This document shows, piece after piece, positions 1-6,606 of a DNA stretch of 7,942 bases. Numbering within the stretch: position 1 is the stretch's first letter; each line of letters begins with the position of its first letter. Where the stretch lies: positions 1 to 7,942 of the forward strand of contig CAJONM010000059.1 in the NCBI GenBank assembly GCA_905235885.1, in the 5' to 3' direction. The notes below the pieces were generated by a model. That model was not told the origin of the DNA, ran no database searches, and saw nothing but the letters and a program-made list of their open reading frames with translations. The stretch is from an uncultured Clostridia bacterium (GTDB lineage Bacteria; Bacillota; Clostridia; UBA1381). Made by a program: the position numbers and the translations under genes.

Positions 1-291
1 GACAACTACCGGCCCCCAGTGCGCTATCGACAGCCCCTCGCGGAATGTGTTCGGATATACATGAAAGCCTCCGAGCCGTCTTCCGAATTTTCTCAGCCTG
101 TAGTGATACCATACGGCAATCGCCTTGCCGATGGGATCCTTTCTGCAATTGAGAAAATACTCCGTCTTTCTCAAGAGAATTTCATATTGCCATATCTCAT
201 CGCCGGCAAGCCGCGGCTTTTTTGTGGTTTTATATAACGCGATCCTGTCCCGTTCAAGATAATACTTCAGATCCGCTTTGCTCTTTATCAT
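1..291 (-). CDS. Serine-acetyltransferase-like O-acetyltransferase (left-handed beta-helix), N-terminal part, cut by window edge
   Basis: The first 97 codons of a minus-strand gene that runs off the left edge. It starts MIKSKADLKYYLERDRIALY and reaches GLSIAHWGPVVV (residues 86-97), the entry to the hexapeptide-repeat helix in CysE-like acetyltransferases of capsule loci. By family alignment, His91 in that segment corresponds to the catalytic His of serine acetyltransferase (CysE DHATG); this is inferred, not tested. Such proteins use acetyl-CoA in the cytoplasm; in glycan loci they more likely O-acetylate a sugar than make O-acetylserine. The start is supported by AAGGGAG nine bases upstream (301-307) and by the family-typical N terminus. 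The gene begins 38 bases inside the end of the pyruvyl transferase gene, so it is the next operon member and probably translationally coupled. The catalytic helix and C terminus lie outside the window, so the acceptor cannot be judged. Confidence 0.85.
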   Translation of the reverse strand, partial: MIKSKADLKYYLERDRIALYKTTKKPRLAGDEIWQYEILLRKTEYFLNCRKDPIGKAIAVWYHYRLRKFGRRLGGFHVYPNTFREGLSIAHWGPVVV

Positions 292-1378
292 TGATTTTTT
301 CTCCCTTGATAATATCGCCCATAACCGCTTTATACAGATACTCCTCGCTGTCGGCGCGAAGCTTGTCGATCCGCTGATATACAGTATCGTAATCTATCGG
401 CGCTTTCTCCTGCAACACTCCGTCGCAAGCGATGTCCCTGTTGCCTATGCCGAATTGATCCAGAAGCGCCGCGATCTTCTTTACGCGGCTTTCTATCGAG
501 GCATACACCATAAAGTTCTTTCGGTTGATTATCGAGAATATAACGCCGTGGAATGTGCCGGTGTATACATATTCCGCTCTTTTAAACAGCTCTGCCCATT
601 CAAACGGCGTAAGCCTTATCGACATATCCGAATACAGCTTATCATATTCACCGCCGCCTATTACCTCATAGCCTTTTTTCCGCGCGTCGGCGATTATCTT
701 CTCCTTGAGCGATTTCGGCATACCGTTGCAGTAGTAAAAGAGTATGTACGGTTTTTTTGTAAGTCTTTTTATCTTTTCGTTATCCACATTCGGCGTCGAA
801 GTAAGGAATGTCGGATCGCAAACAAGCATAGGCTCCGTTCCCAAAACGCGTCTGCACAGCTGTTGAGAGTTCGTATCCCTTGCCGAAAGCGCGGTAAAGC
901 CCTGCATGGCGCGCCTTACCTCATCGGGTATATCCTCGCCTGTGGATTTGCCTACGCTCGGCGCATAAGCGACGATGCTTGGGGCGTCAAGACCCGCGCT
1001 GAACTTTATCAGCGAATAGCTCTTGGCATCAAGATAATTCCACACCTCATCGCTGCCTATGACTATAGCGTCAAGCCCCAGCGCGTTTATCTGCTCGGCG
1101 TTATAGACCGCCTTTGTCATATTATAATACTTTTTCCGCGTTTTTGAAAAGATCGCCGGCTGCGTTATCTTGTTCAGCCATGACAGCGGCGTTTCGCTCT
1201 TGGGATAGTACCTGAAAAAGCCGCCGATATTTATTATATTCTGTTTTGGTATTATGTAATTTATCATGCATACCTCATCATGAGGGAACAGCGCCTTCAG
1301 CTTCTCCTGCAACGCCCAGCCTTGCAGGAACGCTCCGAAGTTATTTATACAATGATGCGTGATAATGCCTATTTTCAT
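254..1378 (-). CDS. Polysaccharide pyruvyl transferase family protein
   Basis: A 374-residue cytosolic protein, full length for the family (PF04230, with members such as CsaB). Known members transfer pyruvate from phosphoenolpyruvate to a sugar, forming a ketal that gives the polymer negative charge; others are not characterised. Visible landmarks are the N-terminal strand with KIGIITHHCINNFGA (2-16), the GSDEVWN loop (108-114), the AYAPSVGKS segment (138-145), SARD (165-168), CDPTFL (187-192), and the C-terminal YTGTFHG motif (272-278), whose His277 is the conserved family histidine. The start at 1378 is preferred over the in-frame ATG at 1384 because GGAG (1386-1389) is seven bases from the former but only one from the latter. 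The gene follows a GT4 gene almost without a gap and overlaps the acetyltransferase-like gene. The family call is secure; true pyruvylation and the acceptor sugar are inferred. Confidence 0.92.
   Translation of the reverse strand: MKIGIITHHCINNFGAFLQGWALQEKLKALFPHDEVCMINYIIPKQNIINIGGFFRYYPKSETPLSWLNKITQPAIFSKTRKKYYNMTKAVYNAEQINALGLDAIVIGSDEVWNYLDAKSYSLIKFSAGLDAPSIVAYAPSVGKSTGEDIPDEVRRAMQGFTALSARDTNSQQLCRRVLGTEPMLVCDPTFLTSTPNVDNEKIKRLTKKPYILFYYCNGMPKSLKEKIIADARKKGYEVIGGGEYDKLYSDMSIRLTPFEWAELFKRAEYVYTGTFHGVIFSIINRKNFMVYASIESRVKKIAALLDQFGIGNRDIACDGVLQEKAPIDYDTVYQRIDKLRADSEEYLYKAVMGDIIKGEKINDKEQSGSEVLS
301..307 (-). promoter_or_regulatory. Ribosome binding site for the acetyltransferase-like gene
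   Basis: AAGGGAG on the minus strand lies nine bases before the ATG at 291. It sits inside the coding sequence of the upstream pyruvyl transferase gene and supports the 38-base gene overlap. Confidence 0.7.
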
Positions 1379-1380
1379 AA

Positions 1381-2487
1381 TCATACTCCGTTTTTCTCAT
1401 ACAGATCCACATACAGCTGCTGCATCCGGATAGCTTCAGTTTTTATATCATATCCCGATTTTTTAAGATCATCATATCGGCTGCCTCTTTGGCGTACTCC
1501 GAATTGCAGTATCTCGTTTGCCCATGTCGTAGTGTCATCTTTAAGCCCCAAGAACCGCACTCTGTCGGTAACCTTGACCTCCGGAGTTATCGTATCGGTG
1601 AATACGCAGGGAAGATCCGCCGCCTGCGCCTCTATCCCGACAACGGGCAGACCCTCGTACCATGACGAAAGCACAAACACATCGAATACGCTGTACCACT
1701 GATCAACATTCGTCTGCATACCGGTAAATGTGACCGCGTCGGAAATGCCGAGCTGTGCCGCCTGCTTTCTGAGCTTTTCCTCCAATTCGCCGGTACCGAC
1801 CATAACGAGCTGCGACTTCGGGCAAAGCTTGTGGAGCGCGGCGAATATCTCTATAAGCTTTTTCTGGTTTTTTTGCCATGTAAGTCTGCCTACATGACCC
1901 ACAACGAATTTATCCCCCAAGCCGAACTCTTCGCGTATATTTTTGCGCGATGACTCGTTAAAGGCAAATTTGTCTACATCTATCGCGTTATGTATAAGCT
2001 GATTGTTTTTCATCCAGCGCTTTTTTGAAAAATAGAACTCGCCTGCCGCGTTCGAGCAGCCCCAATAATCCGTCGCGACATACTTTATCATCGGTTTCAT
2101 GCACATTTTGATGCCATTCTTGAAATCAAACGGTATAGCCGTCGCGTGCGCGTGCGCGATACGGACGGGGATGCTGTTTATCTGCGCGGATCTGAGCGCG
2201 TACAGCATCAATGAGCCGTTATGGGTATGTATTATCCTATATTCGGGGTGCGTTTTAAACAGCTCCGTCATATAGCCTACATATCTCCTGAAGCTCTTGT
2301 ATCCGGGCGATACGAAAAGCCTGCCGCCCATTTCGGTTATTTCCGCGTCGTAATCTCCGGGCTTTGGCTTGTTTGACAGGAAATCAAACTGTATTCTTTC
2401 ATGATCCATATTGCGGTAGAAATTCATCAGCATAGTTTCTATGCCGGCGCGATCCATATTGCTTACGGACTGTAAAATTCGTATCAT
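1381..2487 (-). CDS. GT4-family glycosyltransferase, EpsF-like
   Basis: A 368-residue GT-B fold, retaining glycosyltransferase of the type called EpsF in Bacillus exopolysaccharide operons. It moves a sugar from a nucleotide donor to a lipid-linked acceptor on the cytoplasmic side. The N-terminal domain shows MIRILQSVSNMDRAGIETML (1-20) and an HTHNGS loop (87-92). The C-terminal donor domain shows GHVGRLTWQKN (197-207), VMVGTGE (228-234) and the EX7E motif E278-GLPVVGI-E286. The reading frame is open up to 2613, but the start at 2487 is chosen because AAAGGAG (2498-2504) precedes it and family members begin with MIRILQ. The longer version would add a 42-residue basic leader overlapping the polymerase gene. 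It lies 16 bases after the polymerase gene and its TGA is within ATGA at the next gene. The sugar donor cannot be read from sequence. Confidence 0.93.
   Translation of the reverse strand: MIRILQSVSNMDRAGIETMLMNFYRNMDHERIQFDFLSNKPKPGDYDAEITEMGGRLFVSPGYKSFRRYVGYMTELFKTHPEYRIIHTHNGSLMLYALRSAQINSIPVRIAHAHATAIPFDFKNGIKMCMKPMIKYVATDYWGCSNAAGEFYFSKKRWMKNNQLIHNAIDVDKFAFNESSRKNIREEFGLGDKFVVGHVGRLTWQKNQKKLIEIFAALHKLCPKSQLVMVGTGELEEKLRKQAAQLGISDAVTFTGMQTNVDQWYSVFDVFVLSSWYEGLPVVGIEAQAADLPCVFTDTITPEVKVTDRVRFLGLKDDTTTWANEILQFGVRQRGSRYDDLKKSGYDIKTEAIRMQQLYVDLYEKNGV
1386..1389 (-). promoter_or_regulatory. Ribosome binding site that decides the pyruvyl transferase start
   Basis: GGAG on the minus strand, inside the last codons of the upstream GT4 gene. 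It is one base from the ATG at 1384 (whose ATGA overlaps the GT4 stop) and seven bases from the ATG at 1378. Normal spacing favours 1378. Confidence 0.65.
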
Positions 2488-2497
2488 AAAATATCGG

Positions 2498-2504
2498 CTC
2501 CTTT
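2498..2504 (-). promoter_or_regulatory. Ribosome binding site for the EpsF-like gene, fused to the preceding stop codon
   Basis: AAAGGAG on the minus strand, ten bases before ATG 2487. Its first A is the last base of the polymerase stop codon (TGAAAGGAG), an arrangement that favours re-initiation by ribosomes ending the upstream gene. It supports the 2487 start over the longer frame. Confidence 0.7.
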
Positions 2505-3886
2505 CATATTTCATCACCCCAGTATTCATATTCGTCCAGCCATGCGTCTCTTTTCTGCATCGCCGCCTTTTCGCGTTTTTTGTACAATGTCCGTTCAAAT
2601 CTTGACATTTCATCGCTTTCTTTTATTTTAAGCGGCATATCCTTTATCGGGTCAAAGAAAAATGCCATAGGTATGATCCTTATAGCCATACTCGACCAAT
2701 AGTAAAACATATTGTTGTCGGTCATATATGAGATCAGCATATAGATATTGATAGCTATAAAGCATACGGCTGTCTTTTCTCCGCAGCGTGTGACGAACCA
2801 ATGTGTCTGATATACATAGTAGCCCATTATCCATAGGAAGAAGCCCCAGAAGCCCAGCTCTACATACATTTTAAGTATATCGTTATGTACGGCGGTTATG
2901 TTCACAACCTGATCGTTTGTGCCTTTCATCGACTTTAAGAGCTGGACGCAAAATTCATAGCCCTTTCCTCTGTATGACGGAGAGAGCGTATAGAAATTCG
3001 ATATAAAATCATATATCTTCTCGCGTCCCATAAGCTCTATCTCATGCGCCTCAAGAAACGCGGTAAACGCTCCCGAATGTATGATGCTTATATAGAAATA
3101 GCAGAATATGACGATAATAAACGACACTATCGTGACTAACCTTACCTGCGCCTTGGGACTGAGCCACGCGCTGAAGAATGCAAAAGCGATACCCATAATC
3201 ATACCGATAAACGCTATTCGTTTAAGCCCTGCCATGAACAAAAACAATGCTATTGCCGCATATATATATCTGTTTTTTTCACCGTGACAGTAGAAAAGGA
3301 AATATATTATGTATACTCCCATAACAAAGGTTATGTCATGTATCTCTATCGCTCTTATGAATGTAGAGTTTTCCACAACATCGCTCGCGCCGAAGGAGGT
3401 GATGTTTGCTATCATATCATGGATCGCTCCGCCCAAGCCGGTCGTGAGCGCACCCAAAATTATGATCATTATATTACCTGCCGCCAGACCGAAAAATGTG
3501 TATTTTGCGGCATTCTCCTCAAACATATAGCAGGCGGATATGACGACGAGTATATCAAGAAACTGAAAGGACATCTTCGATGAGCCTTTCATTATGTAGC
3601 CTATCGTCTGAAAATCAAGTATCCACAGTATTACCGACCAGAGAATTATTCCGGCTATGATCGATGTGTACATCACGAAAAAATGGAACAGCTTTTTTGC
3701 GTTCTTAAAATTCCCCGACCACAGCATATACATAAACGCGATGCCGACCGCGCCTGCCGAAAGAACCTTCGGCAAGCCGCCCAATGCCGCGTTTATTACC
3801 TTCCAGTCGCCCATTGCGGCGCAAAATATGAAAAATATGTACAGCCCGATATATACTTTTGAATTTTTAGTGTATATTCCGTTCAT
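2504..3886 (-). CDS. Wzy-like polysaccharide polymerase (O-antigen ligase/polymerase family membrane protein)
   Basis: A 460-residue polytopic membrane protein with about 11-12 hydrophobic segments (approximately 10-27, 37-56, 68-90, 107-121, 130-149, 186-200, 206-240 as two, 248-268, 341-360, 371-388, 394-412). The large loop at 271-340 carries the hallmarks of the Wzy/WaaL group: GREKIYDF (287-294), the RGKGYEF segment (306-312), and AVHNDILKMYVELGFWG (332-348) with the conserved H-N-D. Such proteins join repeat units on the outer face of the membrane, the likely job here given two glycosyltransferases nearby. A charged tail of about 47 residues (414-460, KKREKAAMQKRD region) follows the last hydrophobic segment. 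The start at 3886 is preferred over ATG 3895 because AAGGA (3896-3900) touches the latter and is nine bases from the former. It is first in its operon. Ligase function is less likely in a Gram-positive host. Confidence 0.85.
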   Translation of the reverse strand: MNGIYTKNSKVYIGLYIFFIFCAAMGDWKVINAALGGLPKVLSAGAVGIAFMYMLWSGNFKNAKKLFHFFVMYTSIIAGIILWSVILWILDFQTIGYIMKGSSKMSFQFLDILVVISACYMFEENAAKYTFFGLAAGNIMIIILGALTTGLGGAIHDMIANITSFGASDVVENSTFIRAIEIHDITFVMGVYIIYFLFYCHGEKNRYIYAAIALFLFMAGLKRIAFIGMIMGIAFAFFSAWLSPKAQVRLVTIVSFIIVIFCYFYISIIHSGAFTAFLEAHEIELMGREKIYDFISNFYTLSPSYRGKGYEFCVQLLKSMKGTNDQVVNITAVHNDILKMYVELGFWGFFLWIMGYYVYQTHWFVTRCGEKTAVCFIAINIYMLISYMTDNNMFYYWSSMAIRIIPMAFFFDPIKDMPLKIKESDEMSRFERTLYKKREKAAMQKRDAWLDEYEYWGDEI

Positions 3887-3895
3887 ATATCCCAT

Positions 3896-3900
3896 TCCTT
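3896..3900 (-). promoter_or_regulatory. Ribosome binding site that decides the polymerase start
   Basis: AAGGA on the minus strand directly abuts the ATG at 3895 (no gap) and is nine bases from the ATG at 3886. Usual spacing favours the 3886 start. Confidence 0.6.
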
Positions 3901-3926
3901 GTACAGTACTATCACATACATATTAC

Positions 3927-3955
3927 ATTATATAATGAAGAAGACTTTTCGTCAA
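3927..3955 (-). promoter_or_regulatory. SigA-type promoter of the leftward polysaccharide operon
   Basis: On the minus strand, TTGACG (3950-3955), a 17-base spacer and TATAAT (3927-3932). Only one base departs from consensus. The expected transcription start is near 3920, giving a leader of about 34 bases before the polymerase start. The -10 lies within a 10-base palindrome (3927-3936). Confidence 0.85.
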
Positions 3956-4041
3956 GTGCTTTTGGCGAGTTTTGTTGTCTCTGAAAGCAAAAGTTGTAAT
4001 TCTGTAACATTAAAGAATACATCTTGTAAAATATGAGGCAG

Positions 4042-4067
4042 CAAAACTTGACAATAATACCGTTTTG
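4042..4067. repeat. Short inverted repeat around the -35 and spacer of the rightward promoter
   Basis: CAAAAC (4042-4047), 14 bases, then GTTTTG (4062-4067). The arms flank the -35 box and most of the spacer of the glycerophosphotransferase promoter, a position that suits a repressor operator. With only six A/T-rich base pairs per arm, chance is a real alternative. Confidence 0.3.
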
Positions 4068-4076
4068 TTATATAAT
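4048..4076 (+). promoter_or_regulatory. Perfect-consensus SigA-type promoter for the CDP-glycerol transferase-like gene
   Basis: TTGACA (4048-4053), exactly 17 bases, then TATAAT (4071-4076). Every base of both boxes matches consensus. The expected start of transcription is near 4083, leaving a leader of about 20 bases that is mostly the ribosome binding site. It diverges from the leftward operon promoter; 92 bases separate the two -35 boxes, and this gap (3956-4047) holds no gene. Confidence 0.9.
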
Positions 4077-4089
4077 ATCAAAAAAAGAC

Positions 4090-4096
4090 GGGGAGG
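4090..4096 (+). promoter_or_regulatory. Ribosome binding site for the CDP-glycerol transferase-like gene
   Basis: GGGGAGG, seven bases before ATG 4104. It selects this start over the upstream in-frame ATG at 4065, which lies within the promoter (before the predicted transcript start) and so cannot be used from that transcript. Confidence 0.85.
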
Positions 4097-4103
4097 CTCC
4101 GGT

Positions 4104-5273
4104 ATGTACACCTTTAAAAGAATATTTGAATATGCTCGTTGTTTTTTTCTTGTAATCATTGCCCGGATCATATCTGTTTTTGTAAGACCGACCCGAAAAT
4201 ACAAGGATCTTTGGATAGTATCGGAACGAGGTACGGACGCGCGCGATAACGGGTATCACTTTTTTAAATATCTGACAACACAGCATCCTGAGATCTGTTG
4301 TGTCTATATCATTTCAAAAAATTCTCCGGATCGCCCAAAGGTCGCGGCTCTGGGCAGAGTGATAAGCTATGGCAGCCTTGAGCATTATCTGTCTTTCCTT
4401 CTTGCAAAGGTGAGAGTAAGCTCCCACATCGAGGGCTATTCCCCCGATATACTTTTCTTTAACAAATTCGGCAAATTTGTACCGAGCAAGGCAAAGAACA
4501 TTTTTCTTCAGCACGGCATCATAAAAGATGACATCGAGTTCTGCCATGCGGATCGCACAAATATAGATATGTTCGTATGCTCCGCCACACCCGAATACGA
4601 TTACATAGACAAGGTCTACGGATATGAAAAGGGGATACTCAAGCTTACGGGCTTGTGCAGATATGATAATCTCAGAAAAAATGATACGACAACACGCAAG
4701 ATACTTTTCATGCCCACATGGCGCGCATCCCTGCGAAGCTGCTCGCAAAGGACATTTTGTGCAAGCGAATATTTCAAAAAATACAACAGTCTGCTAAACA
4801 GCAGCCGGCTTTCGGAATTGCTGAAAAAATACGATTACGAGCTTGTTTTCTATCCCCACTATGAGGTACAGAAATTTCTGGGCTGCTTCGGGACGGATAA
4901 TGAAAGGGTACGGATCGCCGATTTTAAAAACAACGATGTGCAGCAGCTGCTTATAGACAGCGATATACTGATAACGGATTATTCAAGCGTGTATTTTGAC
5001 TATGCCTATATGCGTAAGCCTATGGTCTTTTATCAATATGACGAGGAGGCGTTTCGCGCTCAGCAATACGGCAAGGGATATTTTGATTATAAGCGCGACG
5101 GCTTCGGCAAGGTAGTTCAAAATGAGAGTGAGGTCATAGAAGAGCTTGAGAGCATTCTTAAAAACGATCTTCAGCCGACGGCGGAGTACCTGCAAAAGAT
5201 GAACTCATTTTTCAAATTCAACGATGCAAACAATTGCGAACGGACATATAAAGCAATTTTAAACTTACTATAG
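4104..5273 (+). CDS. CDP-glycerol glycerophosphotransferase family protein (TagF/TagB-like)
   Basis: A 389-residue protein of PF04464. Characterised members (TagB, TagF) transfer glycerol-3-phosphate from CDP-glycerol to wall teichoic acid; relatives in capsule loci are thought to add glycerophosphate to polysaccharide, the likely role here. The N terminus has a hydrophobic stretch (12-27) that could associate with the membrane. The segment ERGTDARDNGYHFFKYL (41-57) is typical of the exopolysaccharide-linked subgroup. The GT-B core shows LQHGI (135-139, His137 matching the catalytic HG), RYDNL (186-190), MPTWR (203-207), YPHY (250-253) and ITDYSSVYFDYA (290-301), the signature shared with TagF. 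It is a lone gene with its own promoter and terminator, inserted between two opposite-strand genes. No CDP-glycerol synthase is visible, so the donor must come from elsewhere. A related polyol-phosphate donor (for example CDP-ribitol) cannot be excluded. Confidence 0.93.
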   Translation: MYTFKRIFEYARCFFLVIIARIISVFVRPTRKYKDLWIVSERGTDARDNGYHFFKYLTTQHPEICCVYIISKNSPDRPKVAALGRVISYGSLEHYLSFLLAKVRVSSHIEGYSPDILFFNKFGKFVPSKAKNIFLQHGIIKDDIEFCHADRTNIDMFVCSATPEYDYIDKVYGYEKGILKLTGLCRYDNLRKNDTTTRKILFMPTWRASLRSCSQRTFCASEYFKKYNSLLNSSRLSELLKKYDYELVFYPHYEVQKFLGCFGTDNERVRIADFKNNDVQQLLIDSDILITDYSSVYFDYAYMRKPMVFYQYDEEAFRAQQYGKGYFDYKRDGFGKVVQNESEVIEELESILKNDLQPTAEYLQKMNSFFKFNDANNCERTYKAILNLL

Positions 5274-5314
5274 CGAAATGGGATGTAAAAAGCTCGTTTT
5301 TACATCCCATTTCG
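5274..5314. terminator. Long-stem terminator between convergent genes
   Basis: A perfect 18-bp inverted repeat: arm 5274-5291, five-base loop GCTCG, arm 5297-5314. It can extend three more pairs through the stop codon of the plus-strand gene (5271-5273 with 5315-5317, one G-U). The plus-strand transcript continues TTATTTT, a moderate U-tract; the minus-strand exit is less U-rich, so termination is probably stronger rightwards. It ends six bases from the stop of the convergent GT4 gene and serves that gene too if it works in both directions. Confidence 0.85.
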
Positions 5315-5320
5315 TTATTT

Positions 5321-6448
5321 TCACTTTTGCAGTGACTTGTATAGCTCAAGAGTTTGGTCGGTTATATTGTCCCAATCATACTTTTCTATAAGCTCCTCGC
5401 GCTTTTTCCGCGTCATGGCAGCCGTAGCGCCCTCTTTATAATCACACTCGCGCATATCCTCATGATCAAGACAGAATTGCAGCACCTCACGGAGCGACTC
5501 CGCATTCCCATGCTCAAACGAGTTTCCGTAGCCGTAAAGGCAGTCAACATTTTCCGGTATATCGCTGACGATCACCTTCGTATCGTATCCTACCGCTTCA
5601 AGCAGACTCATGGGCATTCCCTCAATATCGCTGGGCAGAACATAAACATAGCAGTTTGAAAAAAGCTCGGCAAGCGTCTGTCCGCTGACAAAATTTGTGA
5701 AGATTATATTGTCGCAGCCCTTTGCCTTTTCCTTTACCGACGCGATATATTCCGTCTCCGGCTCTATGCTGCCGGCAATAACGAGCTTCTTATCGGTAGA
5801 GAGCTTTTTATACGCATCGATAAGATAGTCAAGTCCCTTTTCGGGCGTTATCCGCGCAAGGAACAGGATATAATCTCCGCCGTTAAGTCCGTATCCGGAC
5901 TTTATTTTATCGGGCGCGATGGGTGTTACCCGTTCTATGCCGTTGGGAATCATGACCGCGTCGCAATCATATGTATCTTTAAAATATTTCTGTACATTCT
6001 TTGACAGGACTATGACCTCATCGGCGTGCTTTGCCGCCATTTTTTCGCCGAACATAAGATATTTTGTCGCGAAACCGCCCCATTTGCTCCTTTGCCAGTC
6101 AAGCCCGTGGATCGTCGCGACAGTCTTCTTGCCGAAAAGCTTTGCAAGCGGTATCATAACGCAAGGACCCTCCGCGTGATAGTGCACCACATCGTATTTT
6201 GTGAATATGCTTCTTATAGTCGCAAGGAGCGAGTATAGCATCGCGTGTACCGCAGGCACATTATATGTGGGTATCTCTATCATATGTATACCCTCGTATT
6301 CCTTTATCTTTTCCTCGCCGCAGTATCGGTTGTATGCGTCTACGCTGTGACCGCGCTGTACCATTCTCTTTGAAAGCTCCTCAACAACGACCTCTATACC
6401 GCCGCTTCTGGAAGGTATTCTTTTGTGCCCTATCATCGCTATTTTCAT
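5321..6448 (-). CDS. GT4-family glycosyltransferase
   Basis: A 375-residue GT-B fold, retaining glycosyltransferase acting on a lipid-linked or nascent glycan in the cytoplasm. The N-terminal domain opens with KIAMIGHKRIPSRSGGIEVV (2-21), whose GGIE loop binds the acceptor side in this family, followed by VVHYHAEGP (87-95) and ATIHGLDWQRSKWG (111-124). The donor domain shows FLARITPEKGLDYLI (196-210), VIAGS (223-227) and the EX7E motif E276-GMPMSLL-E284. It differs clearly from the EpsF-like enzyme in this window, so the two probably make different linkages; the GHKRIP...GGIE opening resembles the group often annotated as rhamnosyl- or mannosyltransferases, but the sugar is not readable. TAGGAG (6457-6462) lies eight bases before the ATG, fixing the start. 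It is a single-gene unit with its own promoter at 6484-6512. Confidence 0.93.
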   Translation of the reverse strand: MKIAMIGHKRIPSRSGGIEVVVEELSKRMVQRGHSVDAYNRYCGEEKIKEYEGIHMIEIPTYNVPAVHAMLYSLLATIRSIFTKYDVVHYHAEGPCVMIPLAKLFGKKTVATIHGLDWQRSKWGGFATKYLMFGEKMAAKHADEVIVLSKNVQKYFKDTYDCDAVMIPNGIERVTPIAPDKIKSGYGLNGGDYILFLARITPEKGLDYLIDAYKKLSTDKKLVIAGSIEPETEYIASVKEKAKGCDNIIFTNFVSGQTLAELFSNCYVYVLPSDIEGMPMSLLEAVGYDTKVIVSDIPENVDCLYGYGNSFEHGNAESLREVLQFCLDHEDMRECDYKEGATAAMTRKKREELIEKYDWDNITDQTLELYKSLQK

Positions 6449-6456
6449 ATCGGAAT

Positions 6457-6462
6457 CTCCTA
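6457..6462 (-). promoter_or_regulatory. Ribosome binding site of the second GT4 gene
   Basis: TAGGAG on the minus strand, eight bases before ATG 6448. An A8 run in the transcript (6468-6475) lies just upstream of it, close to the predicted transcription start near 6477. Confidence 0.75.
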
Positions 6463-6483
6463 AGCTGTTTTTTTTATGTCCTC

Positions 6484-6512
6484 ATTATAACATATCGCGC
6501 CACTTTATTCAA
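6484..6512 (-). promoter_or_regulatory. SigA-type promoter of the second GT4 gene
   Basis: On the minus strand, TTGAAT (6507-6512), 17 bases, then TATAAT (6484-6489). The predicted transcription start is near 6477, with a leader of about 29 bases. Its -35 box lies back to back with that of the rightward promoter, only 18 bases away. Confidence 0.85.
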
Positions 6513-6530
6513 GCGAATTTCACAAAACAC

Positions 6531-6559
6531 TTGAACTTCTTTTTTTTTTATGTTATATT
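6531..6559 (+). promoter_or_regulatory. SigA-type promoter (extended -10) of the F420-hydrogenase-beta-like gene
   Basis: TTGAAC (6531-6536), 17 bases, then TATATT (6554-6559). A TGT just before the -10 (6551-6553) makes an extended -10. Most of the spacer is a run of ten T residues (6540-6549). Predicted transcription start is near 6566, so the leader to ATG 6607 is about 41 bases. Confidence 0.75.
6540..6549 (+). repeat. T10 homopolymer tract inside a promoter spacer
   Basis: Ten consecutive T residues lie between the -35 and -10 boxes of the rightward promoter. Gain or loss of one T would change the spacer from 17 to 18 or 16 bases. Confidence 0.9.
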
Positions 6560-6606
6560 TGTTTTACGGGATAACCGCATAAATGAAAGGAAAGAAAGAT
6601 CGTACC

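Noticed and set aside
19..237. A 72-codon open frame on the plus strand at the left edge
   Set aside because: The minus strand here encodes a recognisable serine-acetyltransferase-like N terminus; the plus frame is its shadow.
278..1147. A 289-codon open frame on the plus strand
   Set aside because: It lies wholly antisense to the pyruvyl transferase family gene and the start of the acetyltransferase-like gene, both of which match known families. It has no ribosome binding site and an implausible composition.
2488..2613. N-terminal extension of the EpsF-like glycosyltransferase (42 extra residues)
   Set aside because: It overlaps the end of the polymerase gene in another frame, and the family-typical MIRILQ start at 2487 has a good ribosome binding site.
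3956..4047. Possible small RNA or regulatory RNA in the gap between the divergent promoters
   Set aside because: I found only weak six-base symmetries (for example CTTTTG/CAAAAG) and no separate promoter-terminator pair.
4065..4103. N-terminal extension of the CDP-glycerol transferase-like protein (13 extra residues)
   Set aside because: Its ATG lies inside the promoter, upstream of the predicted transcript start; the ATG at 4104 has GGGGAGG at seven bases.
4314..4748. A 144-codon open frame on the minus strand
   Set aside because: Antisense to the well-supported CDP-glycerol transferase-like gene; no family features, promoter or ribosome binding site.
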